64,000 nt of DNA, taken from Gryllotalpicola protaetiae. GTDB lineage: Bacteria; Actinomycetota; Actinomycetes; Actinomycetales; Microbacteriaceae. The position numbers and the translations under genes were made by a program. Shown here in pieces: positions 8,225-18,329 of this stretch. The notes beneath the pieces are model-generated. The model had not been told where the DNA came from and did not search any database. It saw nothing but the letters and a program-made list of their open reading frames with translations. The DNA is taken from positions 3,038,001 through 3,102,000 of the forward strand of contig NZ_CP032624.1 of NCBI RefSeq assembly GCF_003627055.1. The letters run 5' to 3'. Position 1 is the stretch's first letter. Every line of letters starts with the position of its first letter.

Positions 8225-9589
8225 ATGAGTACGTATGCCGTCACCAACCCGGCTTCGGGGGTGCTTCTGAAGTCCTACCCCGAGATCACGGACGCCGAGC
8301 TCGACGCGGCGATCGCCGGTGCGGCGGCCGCGCACGCGCACTGGTCGCGAGTGCCCGTCGAAGAGCGCGCAGCGGTGGTCGGCAGGGTCGCCGAACTGCA
8401 CCGCGAGCGCAGCCGCGAGCTCGGCGAGATCATCACCCGCGAGATGGGAAAGCCGATCGAGCAGGCCGTCGCCGAGGTCGACTTCGCCGCCGATATCTAT
8501 GAGTACTACGCCGACAACGCTGCCCGGTTCCTCGCCGACGAGCCGATCACGCTGCTCGGCGGCGAGGGGTCCGCGCTCGTGCGCAAAGCATCCTTCGGCC
8601 CCCTGCTCGGCATCATGCCCTGGAATTTTCCCGCCTATCAGGTCGCCCGCTTCGCCGGCCCCAACCTGGTCATCGGCAACACGATCCTTCTGAAGCACGC
8701 GCCGCAGTGCCCCGAGTCCGCCGCCGCGATCGAGCAGATCTTCCAGGATGCCGGGCTGCCAGCCGGCGCCTACGAGAACATCTACGCCACGAACGAGCAG
8801 ATCGAGACCGTCATCGCCGACCCGCGCGTGCGCGGCGTCTCGCTCACCGGCTCCGAACGCGCGGGCTCGGCCGTCGCGGCGCTCGCCGGCCGCCACCTCA
8901 AGAAGGTCGTGCTCGAGCTCGGCGGCTCGGACCCGTTCATCCTGCTCTCGACCGACGACCTCGACGGCGCCGTCGAGTCAGCGGTCGCCGCACGCCTCGA
9001 CAACACCGGCCAGTCGTGCAACGCGGCGAAGCGGTTCGTCATCGCCGACGACCTCTACGACGCCTTCCTCGAGAAGTTCGGCGCGGCGCTCGCTGCGGCG
9101 TCGCCCGTCGACCCGAGCCTCGAGGACGCCGTCATCGGCCCGCTGTCCTCGGCTGCCGCGGCCGATCGGCTCGACGACCAGGTGAAGCGTGCCGTCAGCC
9201 AGGGCGCGACGCTCGTATTCGGGGGCGAGCGCGACGGATGCTTCTACCAGCCGACCCTGCTCACCGACGTCGACGCGTCGAACGACGCCTACCGTGAGGA
9301 GTTCTTCGGCCCGGTGGCCGTCGTCTACCGCGCGGCCGACGAGGACGACGCGGTGCGCATCGCCAACGACACCTCGTTCGGCCTCGGCTCGTACGTGTTC
9401 ACGACGGATGCCGCCCAGGCCGAGCGCGTCGCCGACCGGCTCGACGTGGGCATGGTCTACGTCAACCTCGTCGGGGCGGACAGCCCGGAACTGCCGTTCG
9501 GCGGCGTCAAGCGCTCCGGCTTCGGGCGCGAGCTCGGCCGCTTCGGTGCGGACGAGTTCGTGAACAAGAAGCTCATCCGCATCGGCTGA
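8225..9589 (+). CDS. gabD: NAD(P)-dependent succinate-semialdehyde dehydrogenase (aldehyde dehydrogenase family)
   Basis: A 454-aa aldehyde dehydrogenase, the length of the short Sad-type succinate-semialdehyde dehydrogenases. General base Glu is in LELGGSDPF (near 232), the nucleophilic Cys in GQSCNAAKRF (near 265), and the cofactor loop in SLTGSERAGSAVA. The C-terminal PFGGVKRSGFGRE signature is complete. GGAGAGGAC lies nine bases before ATG 8225; the TTG one codon upstream is unlikely. It faces the GABA transaminase gene, whose product supplies succinate semialdehyde, so oxidation to succinate in GABA catabolism is the probable job. Other aldehydes remain possible. Confidence 0.85.
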   Translation: MSTYAVTNPASGVLLKSYPEITDAELDAAIAGAAAAHAHWSRVPVEERAAVVGRVAELHRERSRELGEIITREMGKPIEQAVAEVDFAADIYEYYADNAARFLADEPITLLGGEGSALVRKASFGPLLGIMPWNFPAYQVARFAGPNLVIGNTILLKHAPQCPESAAAIEQIFQDAGLPAGAYENIYATNEQIETVIADPRVRGVSLTGSERAGSAVAALAGRHLKKVVLELGGSDPFILLSTDDLDGAVESAVAARLDNTGQSCNAAKRFVIADDLYDAFLEKFGAALAAASPVDPSLEDAVIGPLSSAAAADRLDDQVKRAVSQGATLVFGGERDGCFYQPTLLTDVDASNDAYREEFFGPVAVVYRAADEDDAVRIANDTSFGLGSYVFTTDAAQAERVADRLDVGMVYVNLVGADSPELPFGGVKRSGFGRELGRFGADEFVNKKLIRIG

Positions 9590-9608
9590 CGCCGGCGCCC
9601 CGCCCGAC

Positions 9609-10970
9609 TCAGCTCGCTAAGAGGGCCTCGCGCACGACGCCGAGGCCCTCGGCGAGCAGCTCGTCGCCGATCGACAGCGGGGGCAGGAAGCGGATCACGT
9701 TGCCGTAGGTGCCGGCGGTGAGCACGATCACCCCGTGCTCGTAGGCGTACCTGACGACGCGGCCGGCAAGCGCGGCATCCGGCGCACCGGTCGTGGGGTC
9801 GACGAGCTCGATCGCGACCATCGCGCCGCGGCCGCGGACGTCCGCGATGCGCGGCTCGTCGGCGCGCACAGACACGGCCCACTCGGCGATGACCTCGCCG
9901 ATGCGGCCGGCGCGCTCGACCAGCCCGTCGTGCTCGAACGCCTCGATCGCGGCGAGTGCCGCGACGCACGCGAGCGGATTCCCGCCATAGGTGCCGCCGA
10001 GGCCGCCGACCTGCGGGGCATCCATGATCTCGGCACGGCCCGTGACGGCCGACAGCGGCAGGCCGCCCGCGATGCCCTTCGCGGTGGTGATCAGGTCGGG
10101 CACGATTCCCTCGTGCTCGCTCGCGAACATGTGGCCGGTGCGTGCGAAACCGGTCTGCACCTCGTCGGCGATGAACACGACGTCGTTCTGCCTCGCCCAC
10201 GCGGCGAGCGCGGGCAGGAAGCCGGGTGCCGGCACGATGAAACCGCCCTCGCCCTGGATCGGCTCGATCAGGATCGCCGCGAGGTTCTCGGCCCCGACCT
10301 GCTTCTCGATCATCGAGATGGCGCGCTCGGCGGCCTCGGCACCGCTCAGCCCGTCGCGGAACGGGTACGACATCGGCGCGCGGTAGACCTCAGGAGCGAA
10401 CGGGCCGAAGCCCGACTTGTACGGCTTGCTCTTCGCGGTGAGCGCCATCGTCAGGTTGGTGCGACCGTGATAGGCGTGGTCGAAGGCGACGACGGCCTGG
10501 CGGCCCGTGTAACTGCGGGCGATCTTGACCGCGTTCTCGACGGCCTCAGCACCCGAGTTGAACAGGGCGGTGCGCTTCGCGAAGTCGCCGGGGGTGAGGC
10601 GGTTGAGAGCCTCGGCGACCTCCACGTAGGGCTCATAGGGCGCGATCATGAAGCAGGTGTGGGTGAACGCCGCGACCTGCGCGGTGACCGCCTCGACGAC
10701 ACGCGGGTTGGCGTTGCCGACCGAGGTGACGGCGATGCCCGAGCCGAGGTCGATCAGCGAGTTGCCGTCGGCGTCGACGACCACACCGCCGCCGGCCGCG
10801 ACGACCGCGACAGGCACCGAGACGCCGACCGCGGCGGCGACCGCCGCCTTCTTGCGCTCCAGCAGCTCCACAGAGCGCGGCCCGGGAATCGACGTCACCA
10901 GCTTCCGCACCTGGGAAAGGGACGGGCCGCCGGCGACCGCGGCGGCATCGACGGGAGCGAGCGAAGTCAT
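9609..10970 (-). CDS. gabT: 4-aminobutyrate--2-oxoglutarate transaminase
   Basis: A 453-aa class III PLP-dependent aminotransferase. The PLP lysine is in TTAKGIAGGLPLSAV near residue 292, the Asp that pairs with the pyridine nitrogen in FIADEVQTGFARTG, and the phosphate loop in FNSGAEAVENAVK. It transfers the amino group of GABA to 2-oxoglutarate, giving succinate semialdehyde for the dehydrogenase encoded tail-to-tail only 19 bp away. The start is placed at ATG 10970 because TAGCCT precedes it by seven bases and the family begins here; the open frame extends further upstream without support. Confidence 0.9.
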   Translation of the reverse strand: MTSLAPVDAAAVAGGPSLSQVRKLVTSIPGPRSVELLERKKAAVAAAVGVSVPVAVVAAGGGVVVDADGNSLIDLGSGIAVTSVGNANPRVVEAVTAQVAAFTHTCFMIAPYEPYVEVAEALNRLTPGDFAKRTALFNSGAEAVENAVKIARSYTGRQAVVAFDHAYHGRTNLTMALTAKSKPYKSGFGPFAPEVYRAPMSYPFRDGLSGAEAAERAISMIEKQVGAENLAAILIEPIQGEGGFIVPAPGFLPALAAWARQNDVVFIADEVQTGFARTGHMFASEHEGIVPDLITTAKGIAGGLPLSAVTGRAEIMDAPQVGGLGGTYGGNPLACVAALAAIEAFEHDGLVERAGRIGEVIAEWAVSVRADEPRIADVRGRGAMVAIELVDPTTGAPDAALAGRVVRYAYEHGVIVLTAGTYGNVIRFLPPLSIGDELLAEGLGVVREALLAS

Positions 10971-10977
10971 GCCTGCA

Positions 10978-10983
10978 AGGCTA
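10978..10983 (-). promoter_or_regulatory. -10 hexamer TAGCCT of gabT
   Basis: TAGCCT ends seven bases before ATG 10970, fixing the start of the transaminase against a longer open frame. Confidence 0.5.
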
Positions 10984-11013
10984 GTCTGCAGCGGTACGAG
11001 GAGGTCAGCGAGG

Positions 11014-11259
11014 ATGCCAGCGAGCGCAGAATTCGACACCACGGTGGAGGCGACCGGGAACAACACCGGCATCGTGATCCCCGACGACTTCGCCTCTGCG
11101 CTGTCGGCTGAGCCCGGGCTCGGCGCATTCTTCGCCGGTCTCTCCAACAGTCTGCAGCGCTACCACGTCGACAGCATCAACGATGCGAAGACCCCGGAGA
11201 CCAGGACCAAGCGCATCGACAAGGCGATCTCGCTCTTCCGCGAGGGCAAGAAGCGGTGA
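11014..11259 (+). CDS. YdeI/OmpD-associated-like protein, short form
   Basis: An 81-aa protein whose C-terminal half (FFAGLSNSLQRYHV, then DAKTPETRTKRIDKAI and LFREGKK) is the YdeI/OmpD-associated domain. The N-terminal 30 residues (TVEATGNNTGIVIPDDFASAL) resemble the first strands of the DUF1905 domain that usually precedes it. Family members are normally about 140-190 aa, so the middle of the protein seems to be missing. GAGGAGG lies upstream of ATG 11014. Molecular function is not established; some relatives affect bacteriocin or peptide resistance. Confidence 0.75.
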   Translation: MPASAEFDTTVEATGNNTGIVIPDDFASALSAEPGLGAFFAGLSNSLQRYHVDSINDAKTPETRTKRIDKAISLFREGKKR

Positions 11260-11344
11260 GGTCAGGGCGATTCCTGACGAGAAGTTCGAAAGCCGCGAAC
11301 AGCGCGACGCCGCCGTGACCCGGGCGCAGACGTTGACCGACGGT

Positions 11345-11350
11345 TACCGT
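11345..11350 (+). promoter_or_regulatory. -10 hexamer TACCGT of the DUF72 gene
   Basis: TACCGT lies six bases upstream of ATG 11357 and supports this start over a longer frame that opens at 11183. Confidence 0.55.
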
Positions 11351-11356
11351 GAGGGC

Positions 11357-12250
11357 ATGGCAGAGGCACGAGGCCGAGCATTCATCGGCACGTCGGCGTG
11401 GCAGAAGGATGCCTGGAACGGCACGTTCTACCCCAGTGGTCTTGCGAAGACGAAGGAGCTCGCCTACTTCGCGGCGCGGCTCTCGACGGTCGAGGTCAAC
11501 TCGACCTACCACGGACTGCAGTCGCCATCGACGTTCCTCAAGTGGCACGACGCAGTGCCTGAGCACTTCGTCTTCGCCGTCAAGGCGCACGGGGCGATCA
11601 CGCACGAACGACGACTCCGCGGTGCCGAGCATGAGGTCGCCGCGTTCCTCGCCTCGGGTCCGCTGCTGCTGCGCGAGAAGCTCGGGCCGTTCCTCTGGCA
11701 GCTTCCGCCCACGCTCGCGTTCGACCCGGAGCTGATAGACGGATTCCTCGCTGCGCTGCCGCGCTCCGTCGATGAGGCGCGCAGCTTCATCGCACGGCAC
11801 GGCGGCCAGGTCGATGACGAGCTCGCTAAGGTACCCGATCGCCCGCTGCGGCACAGCATGGAGGTGCGTCATGGGAGCTTCGTGAACGAGCGCTATCTCG
11901 AACTGCTGCGTCGCCACGGAGTGGCTGCCGTCATAACGAACTCGACGGAGCGACCGGTCATCGACGCCGTCACCGCGGATTTCGTCTATGTGCGATTCGA
12001 GGACACCCGGCGGCGGTTCCCCGAAGGACAGACCCCTGAGGACCTCGAGCACCATGCCGCGCGCGTACGCGCGTGGCTGGCCGGGGCCGGGCCCGACGGT
12101 GCAGGCCGTGACGTCTTCTTCTACTTCGACGACCCGGACTACAAGACGACTCCGACAGACCGGCCGCCGTTCGACGCCATCGCGCTGCAGCGGCTCGTCG
12201 GGGCAGCGCCGCTCGTAGCGGGCGCCACGCTGCAGACGAGCCTCTGGTGA
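11357..12250 (+). CDS. DUF72 family protein
   Basis: A 297-aa DUF72 (YecE-like) TIM-barrel protein. Diagnostic segments are the N-terminal IGTSAWQKDAW...FYP, VEVNSTYHGLQSP near residue 50, FVFAVKAHGAITH near 75, and YVRFEDTRRRF near 215. The family is widespread and its catalytic role is unproven; the barrel resembles sugar-phosphate isomerases. It lies downstream of the YdeI-like gene but has its own leaderless start. Confidence 0.88.
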   Translation: MAEARGRAFIGTSAWQKDAWNGTFYPSGLAKTKELAYFAARLSTVEVNSTYHGLQSPSTFLKWHDAVPEHFVFAVKAHGAITHERRLRGAEHEVAAFLASGPLLLREKLGPFLWQLPPTLAFDPELIDGFLAALPRSVDEARSFIARHGGQVDDELAKVPDRPLRHSMEVRHGSFVNERYLELLRRHGVAAVITNSTERPVIDAVTADFVYVRFEDTRRRFPEGQTPEDLEHHAARVRAWLAGAGPDGAGRDVFFYFDDPDYKTTPTDRPPFDAIALQRLVGAAPLVAGATLQTSLW

Positions 12251-12262
12251 GAACCACCGGCC

Positions 12263-14017
12263 TCAGTCGCGGCGCGGCCTGCGCGGCTTGCGACCCTGGT
12301 CGGGCGCGAGCTCGATGAGCCGGCCGCTGATGCGGGTGCTCTCCAGCCGGCGCAGCGTGTCGGCGCCGAGCTCGGCGGGCAGCTCGACGATCGAGAAGTC
12401 GGGGAAGATCTTGATCGCGCCGAAGTCGTCGCGGCTCAGGCCGCCCTCGTTCGCGAGCGCGCCCACGATCTGGCGCGGCTCGACGTGCTGCCGCTTGCCG
12501 ACCTCGATGCGGTAGGGCGCGAGGGCGCCACCTGAGCGCGCGCCACGGTCACGACCGCGCCGGCCTGAGGCATCCGACCGATCGAATCGATCGCCGCGCC
12601 CCCCATCGCGGTCGCGCCCGCGCCGGTCGTCACGCTCGACCGGCGGGCGCAGCACGTCTTCCGGCGAGAGCAGCAGCGGCTCGTCGCCCTGCGCGACGAC
12701 GGCCAGCGCCGCGGCGACGTCGGTCTCCGGCACATCGTGGTGTTCGACGTAGTGGGCGATGATGTCGCGGAACGCCGAGATACGGCCTTCCTGCTCGAGC
12801 GCCGTCGTGATCGCGTCGTCGAAGCGGGTGAGGCGCGTCGAGTTGATGTCGTCGACGGTCGGCAGCTGCATCTGCGTGATCGGCTGCCTGGTCGCCTTCT
12901 CGATCGTGCCGAGCATACGACGCTCGCGCGGGGTGACGAAGCTGATCGCGGCGCCGCTGCGACCCGCGCGCCCCGTGCGGCCGATGCGGTGCACGTACGA
13001 CTCGGTGTCGATCGGCAGGTCGTAGTTGACCACGTGGCTGATGCGCTCGACGTCGAGGCCGCGGGCCGCGACATCTGTCGCCACCAGGATGTCGAGCTTC
13101 GCCGCCTTCAGCTGCTCGACCGTGCGCTCGCGCTGCGCCTGCGGCACGTCGCCGTTGATCGCGGCGGCCGTGTAGCCGCGGGCGCGCAGCTTCTCGGCGA
13201 GTGTCTCGGTCTCGTTCTTGGTGCGGACGAACACGATCATCCCGTCGAAGTTCTCGACCTCGAGGATGCGGGTGAGGGCGTCGACCTTCTGCGGGTACGA
13301 GACGACGAGGTAGCGCTGCGTGGTGTTCGCACTGGTCGTGGTCTTCGTCTTGACCGTGACCTCCTGCGGGTCGTGCAGGTAGGTCTTCGAGATGCGGCGG
13401 ATCTGCGCGGGCATCGTCGCCGAGAACAGTGCGACCTGCTTTTCGTCCGGCGTCTCGGCGAGGATCGTCTCGACGTCTTCGGCGAAGCCCATCTTCAGCA
13501 TCTCGTCCGCCTCGTCGAGCACGAGGTACTTGAGCTCGGAGAGGTCGAGGGTGCCCTTCTCGAGGTGGTCCATGATGCGGCCGGGCGTGCCGACGACGAC
13601 GTGCACGCCGCGCCGCAGCGCCGACAGCTGCGTGCCGTAGCCCTGGCCGCCGTAGATCGGCAGCACATGCGCGCCGCGCACGTGCGCCATGTAGCTCTCG
13701 AACGCCTCCGAGACCTGCAGCGCCAGCTCGCGGGTGGGCGACAGGACGAGAGCCTGGGGTGTCTTCTGAGAGATGTCGAGGCGCGAGACGATCGGCAGCG
13801 CGAACGCAGCCGTCTTTCCGGTGCCGGTCTGGGCGAGGCCGACGACGTCGCGGCCCTCGAGAAGCAGCGGGATCGTCGCCGCCTGGATCGCCGACGGCGT
13901 CTCATAGCCGACGTCTTTCAGCGCTTTGAGCACCGCGTCGCTCAGGCCGAGGTCGGTGAACGCCGGCGCGGCGCTTGCGTCATCGGTGGCGGGCTGCGCG
14001 GAATCCGTGTCGGTCAT
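12263..14017 (-). CDS. deaD: DEAD-box ATP-dependent RNA helicase
   Basis: A 584-aa DEAD-box helicase with both RecA-like domains: Q motif region near 20-50, Walker A AQTGTGKT, PTRELALQ, DEAD in VLDEADEML, SAT in LFSATMP, and the C-terminal HRIGRTGRAGRSG. After residue 460 comes a low-complexity Arg/Asp/Gly linker and then a DbpA-type RNA-binding domain (about 500-575, YRIEVGKRQHVEPRQIVGAL). This is the CsdA/DeaD architecture, which works in ribosome assembly and mRNA unwinding, notably in the cold. A leaderless -10 precedes ATG 14017. The gene is convergent with DUF72. Confidence 0.93.
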   Translation of the reverse strand: MTDTDSAQPATDDASAAPAFTDLGLSDAVLKALKDVGYETPSAIQAATIPLLLEGRDVVGLAQTGTGKTAAFALPIVSRLDISQKTPQALVLSPTRELALQVSEAFESYMAHVRGAHVLPIYGGQGYGTQLSALRRGVHVVVGTPGRIMDHLEKGTLDLSELKYLVLDEADEMLKMGFAEDVETILAETPDEKQVALFSATMPAQIRRISKTYLHDPQEVTVKTKTTTSANTTQRYLVVSYPQKVDALTRILEVENFDGMIVFVRTKNETETLAEKLRARGYTAAAINGDVPQAQRERTVEQLKAAKLDILVATDVAARGLDVERISHVVNYDLPIDTESYVHRIGRTGRAGRSGAAISFVTPRERRMLGTIEKATRQPITQMQLPTVDDINSTRLTRFDDAITTALEQEGRISAFRDIIAHYVEHHDVPETDVAAALAVVAQGDEPLLLSPEDVLRPPVERDDRRGRDRDGGRGDRFDRSDASGRRGRDRGARSGGALAPYRIEVGKRQHVEPRQIVGALANEGGLSRDDFGAIKIFPDFSIVELPAELGADTLRRLESTRISGRLIELAPDQGRKPRRPRRD

Positions 14018-14023
14018 CCCTCA

Positions 14024-14029
14024 ACGGTA
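14024..14029 (-). promoter_or_regulatory. -10 hexamer TACCGT of the helicase gene
   Basis: TACCGT lies six bases before ATG 14017. Confidence 0.5.
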
Positions 14030-14043
14030 GCCGTCGCCGGGGG

Positions 14044-14400
14044 TCAGCGCGCGGCGTCGAGCTGCAGAGTCGCGGCGCGCGCGTCTGCGCTGGTGGCGAG
14101 CGAGGCGGCGGGCCCGTACTTCTCGAAGTAGGCGGCATCGATGACGGATGCTTCAGCCGAGGCGTCCGTGAAGGTGATCTCAAGGGTCTGATCGCCGAAT
14201 TCGACCGTGCCCCGCCCCGCGGCGCGCGCGGCCTGGAACCACGTCGAGCTCGGCCCGCTGTAGGCGCGGATGAAGACGGCGCCTTCGACTATCACGAAGC
14301 CGAGCTCGACCTCGTCGCCGGAGTCGCCCGCGGCGAGCACGAGCGAGTATTCGAGGTCGAGGGCATCAAGGTCAGCGGGGCGCCAGGTCATAGCCAACAT
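14044..14400 (-). CDS. DUF2255-like protein
   Basis: A 118-aa protein resembling DUF2255, related to split-barrel flavin/deazaflavin-binding proteins. Visible elements are the strand GAVFIRAYSGPSSTWFQAARAAG and the C-terminal DAAYFEKYGP segment. Start at 14400 (MLAMTW) or the internal ATG at 14391. Enzymatic role unknown; oxidoreductase or binding protein is possible. Confidence 0.65.
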   Translation of the reverse strand: MLAMTWRPADLDALDLEYSLVLAAGDSGDEVELGFVIVEGAVFIRAYSGPSSTWFQAARAAGRGTVEFGDQTLEITFTDASAEASVIDAAYFEKYGPAASLATSADARAATLQLDAAR

Positions 14401-14454
14401 TCTTCACATCGTGGCGGGGCCGCCGCGCGGCACGAATACGCTTTTTGGCGTAAT

Positions 14455-15225
14455 TCACATGAGCGGCCACGGCACCGTGTGCCAGCTGCCCTGCGGCGCA
14501 GGGAAGCGGTGTTCCGTGAGCAGCAGCTCGCAGCGGAAGTCGAGCATCTCGAGCTCGTACGGGTTCAGCAGCTCGGCGAGGGCGACTCCGAGCGCGCTCG
14601 CGAGGGCCGCCCGCACGGCTGCGACGCCGGCCAGCTCGGCATCCGTCAGCTCGTCGCCGACCCAGCCCCACAGCACCGTGCGCAGCTTGTCGTCGACGTG
14701 AAAGGTGAGGCCGTGGTCGACACCGTGGCGGTGGCCGCCCGGCATCTCGAGGATGTGGCCGCCCTTGCGGTCGGCGTTGTTCACGATCACGTCGAAGACG
14801 GCGATATGGCGCAGCGCGGCCGAGTCCTCGTGCAGGATCGCGACGGGGAAGTCGGGCTCGCCGATGATGTCGAACACGCGCCGGCGACCATCATCCGCCC
14901 GCGCTTCCGGCGGTGACAGCTCGACCGCACGCGGGCCGCTCGGCTCGCGCCACAGCTGCACCATGCCCGCGCCGAACGGCCCGTCGCGCAGCCAGGTCGG
15001 CGGCACGATGCCCCAGCCGAGCGCCTCTGAGACGAGGTAGGCCGCGACCTCGCGCTGGGCGAGGTCGCCGTCGGGGAAGTCCCACAGAGGCTTCTCGCCG
15101 GCGGTCGGCTTGTAGATCACCGGCGTCTCACCGACCGACGCCAGGAACGCCGCGTTGGACGCGGTCGGGATGCGCCCGATGAGGCGCAGCTCGCCGTCGG
15201 GGTGGCCAGCCGCGGCATCCGTCAT
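14455..15225 (-). CDS. SCO1664-family protein (PI3/4-kinase-like fold)
   Basis: A 256-aa member of the actinobacterial SCO1664 family, distantly related to phosphatidylinositol-kinase-like proteins. Kinase-like features include YKPTAGEKPLWDFPDG (nucleotide loop with Lys) near residue 38, DVIVNNADRKGGHIL near 144, and DHGLTFH near 168. The ATG overlaps the stop of the phosphatase gene by four bases (ATGA). In many actinobacteria these two genes sit with a DUF3090 gene near mshC; here no DUF3090 gene lies between them. Substrate unknown. Confidence 0.85.
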   Translation of the reverse strand: MTDAAAGHPDGELRLIGRIPTASNAAFLASVGETPVIYKPTAGEKPLWDFPDGDLAQREVAAYLVSEALGWGIVPPTWLRDGPFGAGMVQLWREPSGPRAVELSPPEARADDGRRRVFDIIGEPDFPVAILHEDSAALRHIAVFDVIVNNADRKGGHILEMPGGHRHGVDHGLTFHVDDKLRTVLWGWVGDELTDAELAGVAAVRAALASALGVALAELLNPYELEMLDFRCELLLTEHRFPAPQGSWHTVPWPLM

Positions 15226-15869
15226 CTACGCGCCTCACTCGGGATCGCGAGCGCGCCGCTGACCGAGTTCATCGCGAGCACGTCGGCCTGCCCACCCGAG
15301 TAACGGACGATCGACAAGGATGCTGGGGCGATGGCGATCCGCTGGAACTCGTCGAGCGGGCGCCCCTGCGCGTCGATGATGAGCGACTTGATGATGTCGG
15401 CGTGGGTGACCACTGCGAAGACGGATGCCGGGCCGAATCGCTGCTCGACAGCGTGGTCGTGGCGGCGCAGCGCCGCGAGCGCCCGCGCCTGCATGGCGGT
15501 CAGCGCCTCGCCGCCCGGGAACTCGGCCACAGACGGCCGCGACTGCACCACGTCCCACAGCGGCTCTCGGGCGAGCTCGCCGATCGCGCGGCCCTGCCAC
15601 GTGCCGTAGTCGGCCTCGATGAAGCCGCGGTCGAGCGGTGTCTCGGGGGTTCCCGTCTGCCGGGCGATGATCGACCGCGCGGTCTGGCGGCAGCGCATCA
15701 GCGGGCTCGAGACGACAGCCGCCAGCGGAGCGGCGGCGAGGCGCTCGGCGGTGCGCGCAGCCTGCTCGCGGCCCACCTCGTCGAGGCCCACCCCGGCTGC
15801 GCGGCCGGCCAGCACGCCCGCGACGTTCGCGGCGGTGCGACCGTGCCTGACGAGAACGACGGTGGCCAT
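15222..15869 (-). CDS. Histidine phosphatase family protein (MSMEG_4193-type)
   Basis: A 215-aa histidine phosphatase (phosphoglycerate-mutase-like). The catalytic LVRHGRTAAN motif is at residues 5-14, the second conserved Arg is in SSPLMRCRQTA, the acid/base Glu in GFIEADYGTW, and the second His in VVTHADIIKSL. It shares the MSMEG_4193 family pattern and is coupled to the SCO1664-like gene, a pair conserved in actinobacteria. Its own leaderless promoter lies in the gap after glgX. Substrate unknown. Confidence 0.88.
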   Translation of the reverse strand: MATVVLVRHGRTAANVAGVLAGRAAGVGLDEVGREQAARTAERLAAAPLAAVVSSPLMRCRQTARSIIARQTGTPETPLDRGFIEADYGTWQGRAIGELAREPLWDVVQSRPSVAEFPGGEALTAMQARALAALRRHDHAVEQRFGPASVFAVVTHADIIKSLIIDAQGRPLDEFQRIAIAPASLSIVRYSGGQADVLAMNSVSGALAIPSEARR

Positions 15870-15875
15870 GGGGTC

Positions 15876-15881
15876 AGCCTA
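15876..15881 (-). promoter_or_regulatory. -10 hexamer TAGGCT of the phosphatase/SCO1664 pair
   Basis: TAGGCT lies six bases before ATG 15869, downstream of the glgX stop, so the pair need not depend on glgX transcription. Confidence 0.5.
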
Positions 15882-15966
15882 GGCACCTCGCGGGCGGCAT
15901 TCGATCGCGTCGTTGCTCTGCGGGCGCGGCTTCAGGCGGTGGAGGGACCGGACGAGCGAGTGCGCG

Positions 15967-17939
<1,973 letters not shown>

Positions 17940-17943
<4 letters not shown>

Positions 17944-18182
17944 GCCGGTCCGTGTTTCAGCAGCAGCGCTGCGGCGCGGTCGAAGGTGACCGACTGCCCG
18001 ACCTCGACGCAGTGGTCGAGCCGCGCACCGGCGAGCGCCACCCAGACGCCGCCGACCTGCTCGATGAATCCCGCGTTGCCCTTCGTGCCGTGGCCCGCGC
18101 CGGTGACGCGGTAGAGGCCGTCGCTCTGCTTCTCGATGCGCCAGTCGCCCGCTTCCGTCCGATACACAGCTTGGCTGTTCAT
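17940..18182 (-). CDS. Hypothetical small protein upstream of glgX
   Basis: An 80-aa soluble protein (begins MNSQAVYRTEAGDWRIEK, centre GFIEQVGGVWVALAGARLDH). A strong ribosome-binding site (GAAGGGGG) precedes ATG 18182, and the stop overlaps the glgX start (GTGA), so it is expressed and coupled to debranching enzyme synthesis. The all-beta look could be a small binding module, but I recognise no family. Confidence 0.7.
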
Positions 18183-18316
18183 GCCTGCCCCCTTCTTGGG
18201 GCCGCGCCGCCCCGTAGTAGTGAACGTAGGCGCGCGGGCCGGCGGGGAACAGACCGTTGACAGGCCGCCCGGGGTTCGATTAACGACATGCCGGGCCGTG
18301 TGCGCGGCCGAGCGGC

Positions 18317-18322
18317 TAGCGT
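18317..18322 (+). promoter_or_regulatory. -10 hexamer TAGCGT of the MetE-C-like gene
   Basis: TAGCGT ends seven bases before GTG 18330, which favours that start over ATG 18288. Confidence 0.5.
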
Positions 18323-18329
18323 GACTCGT

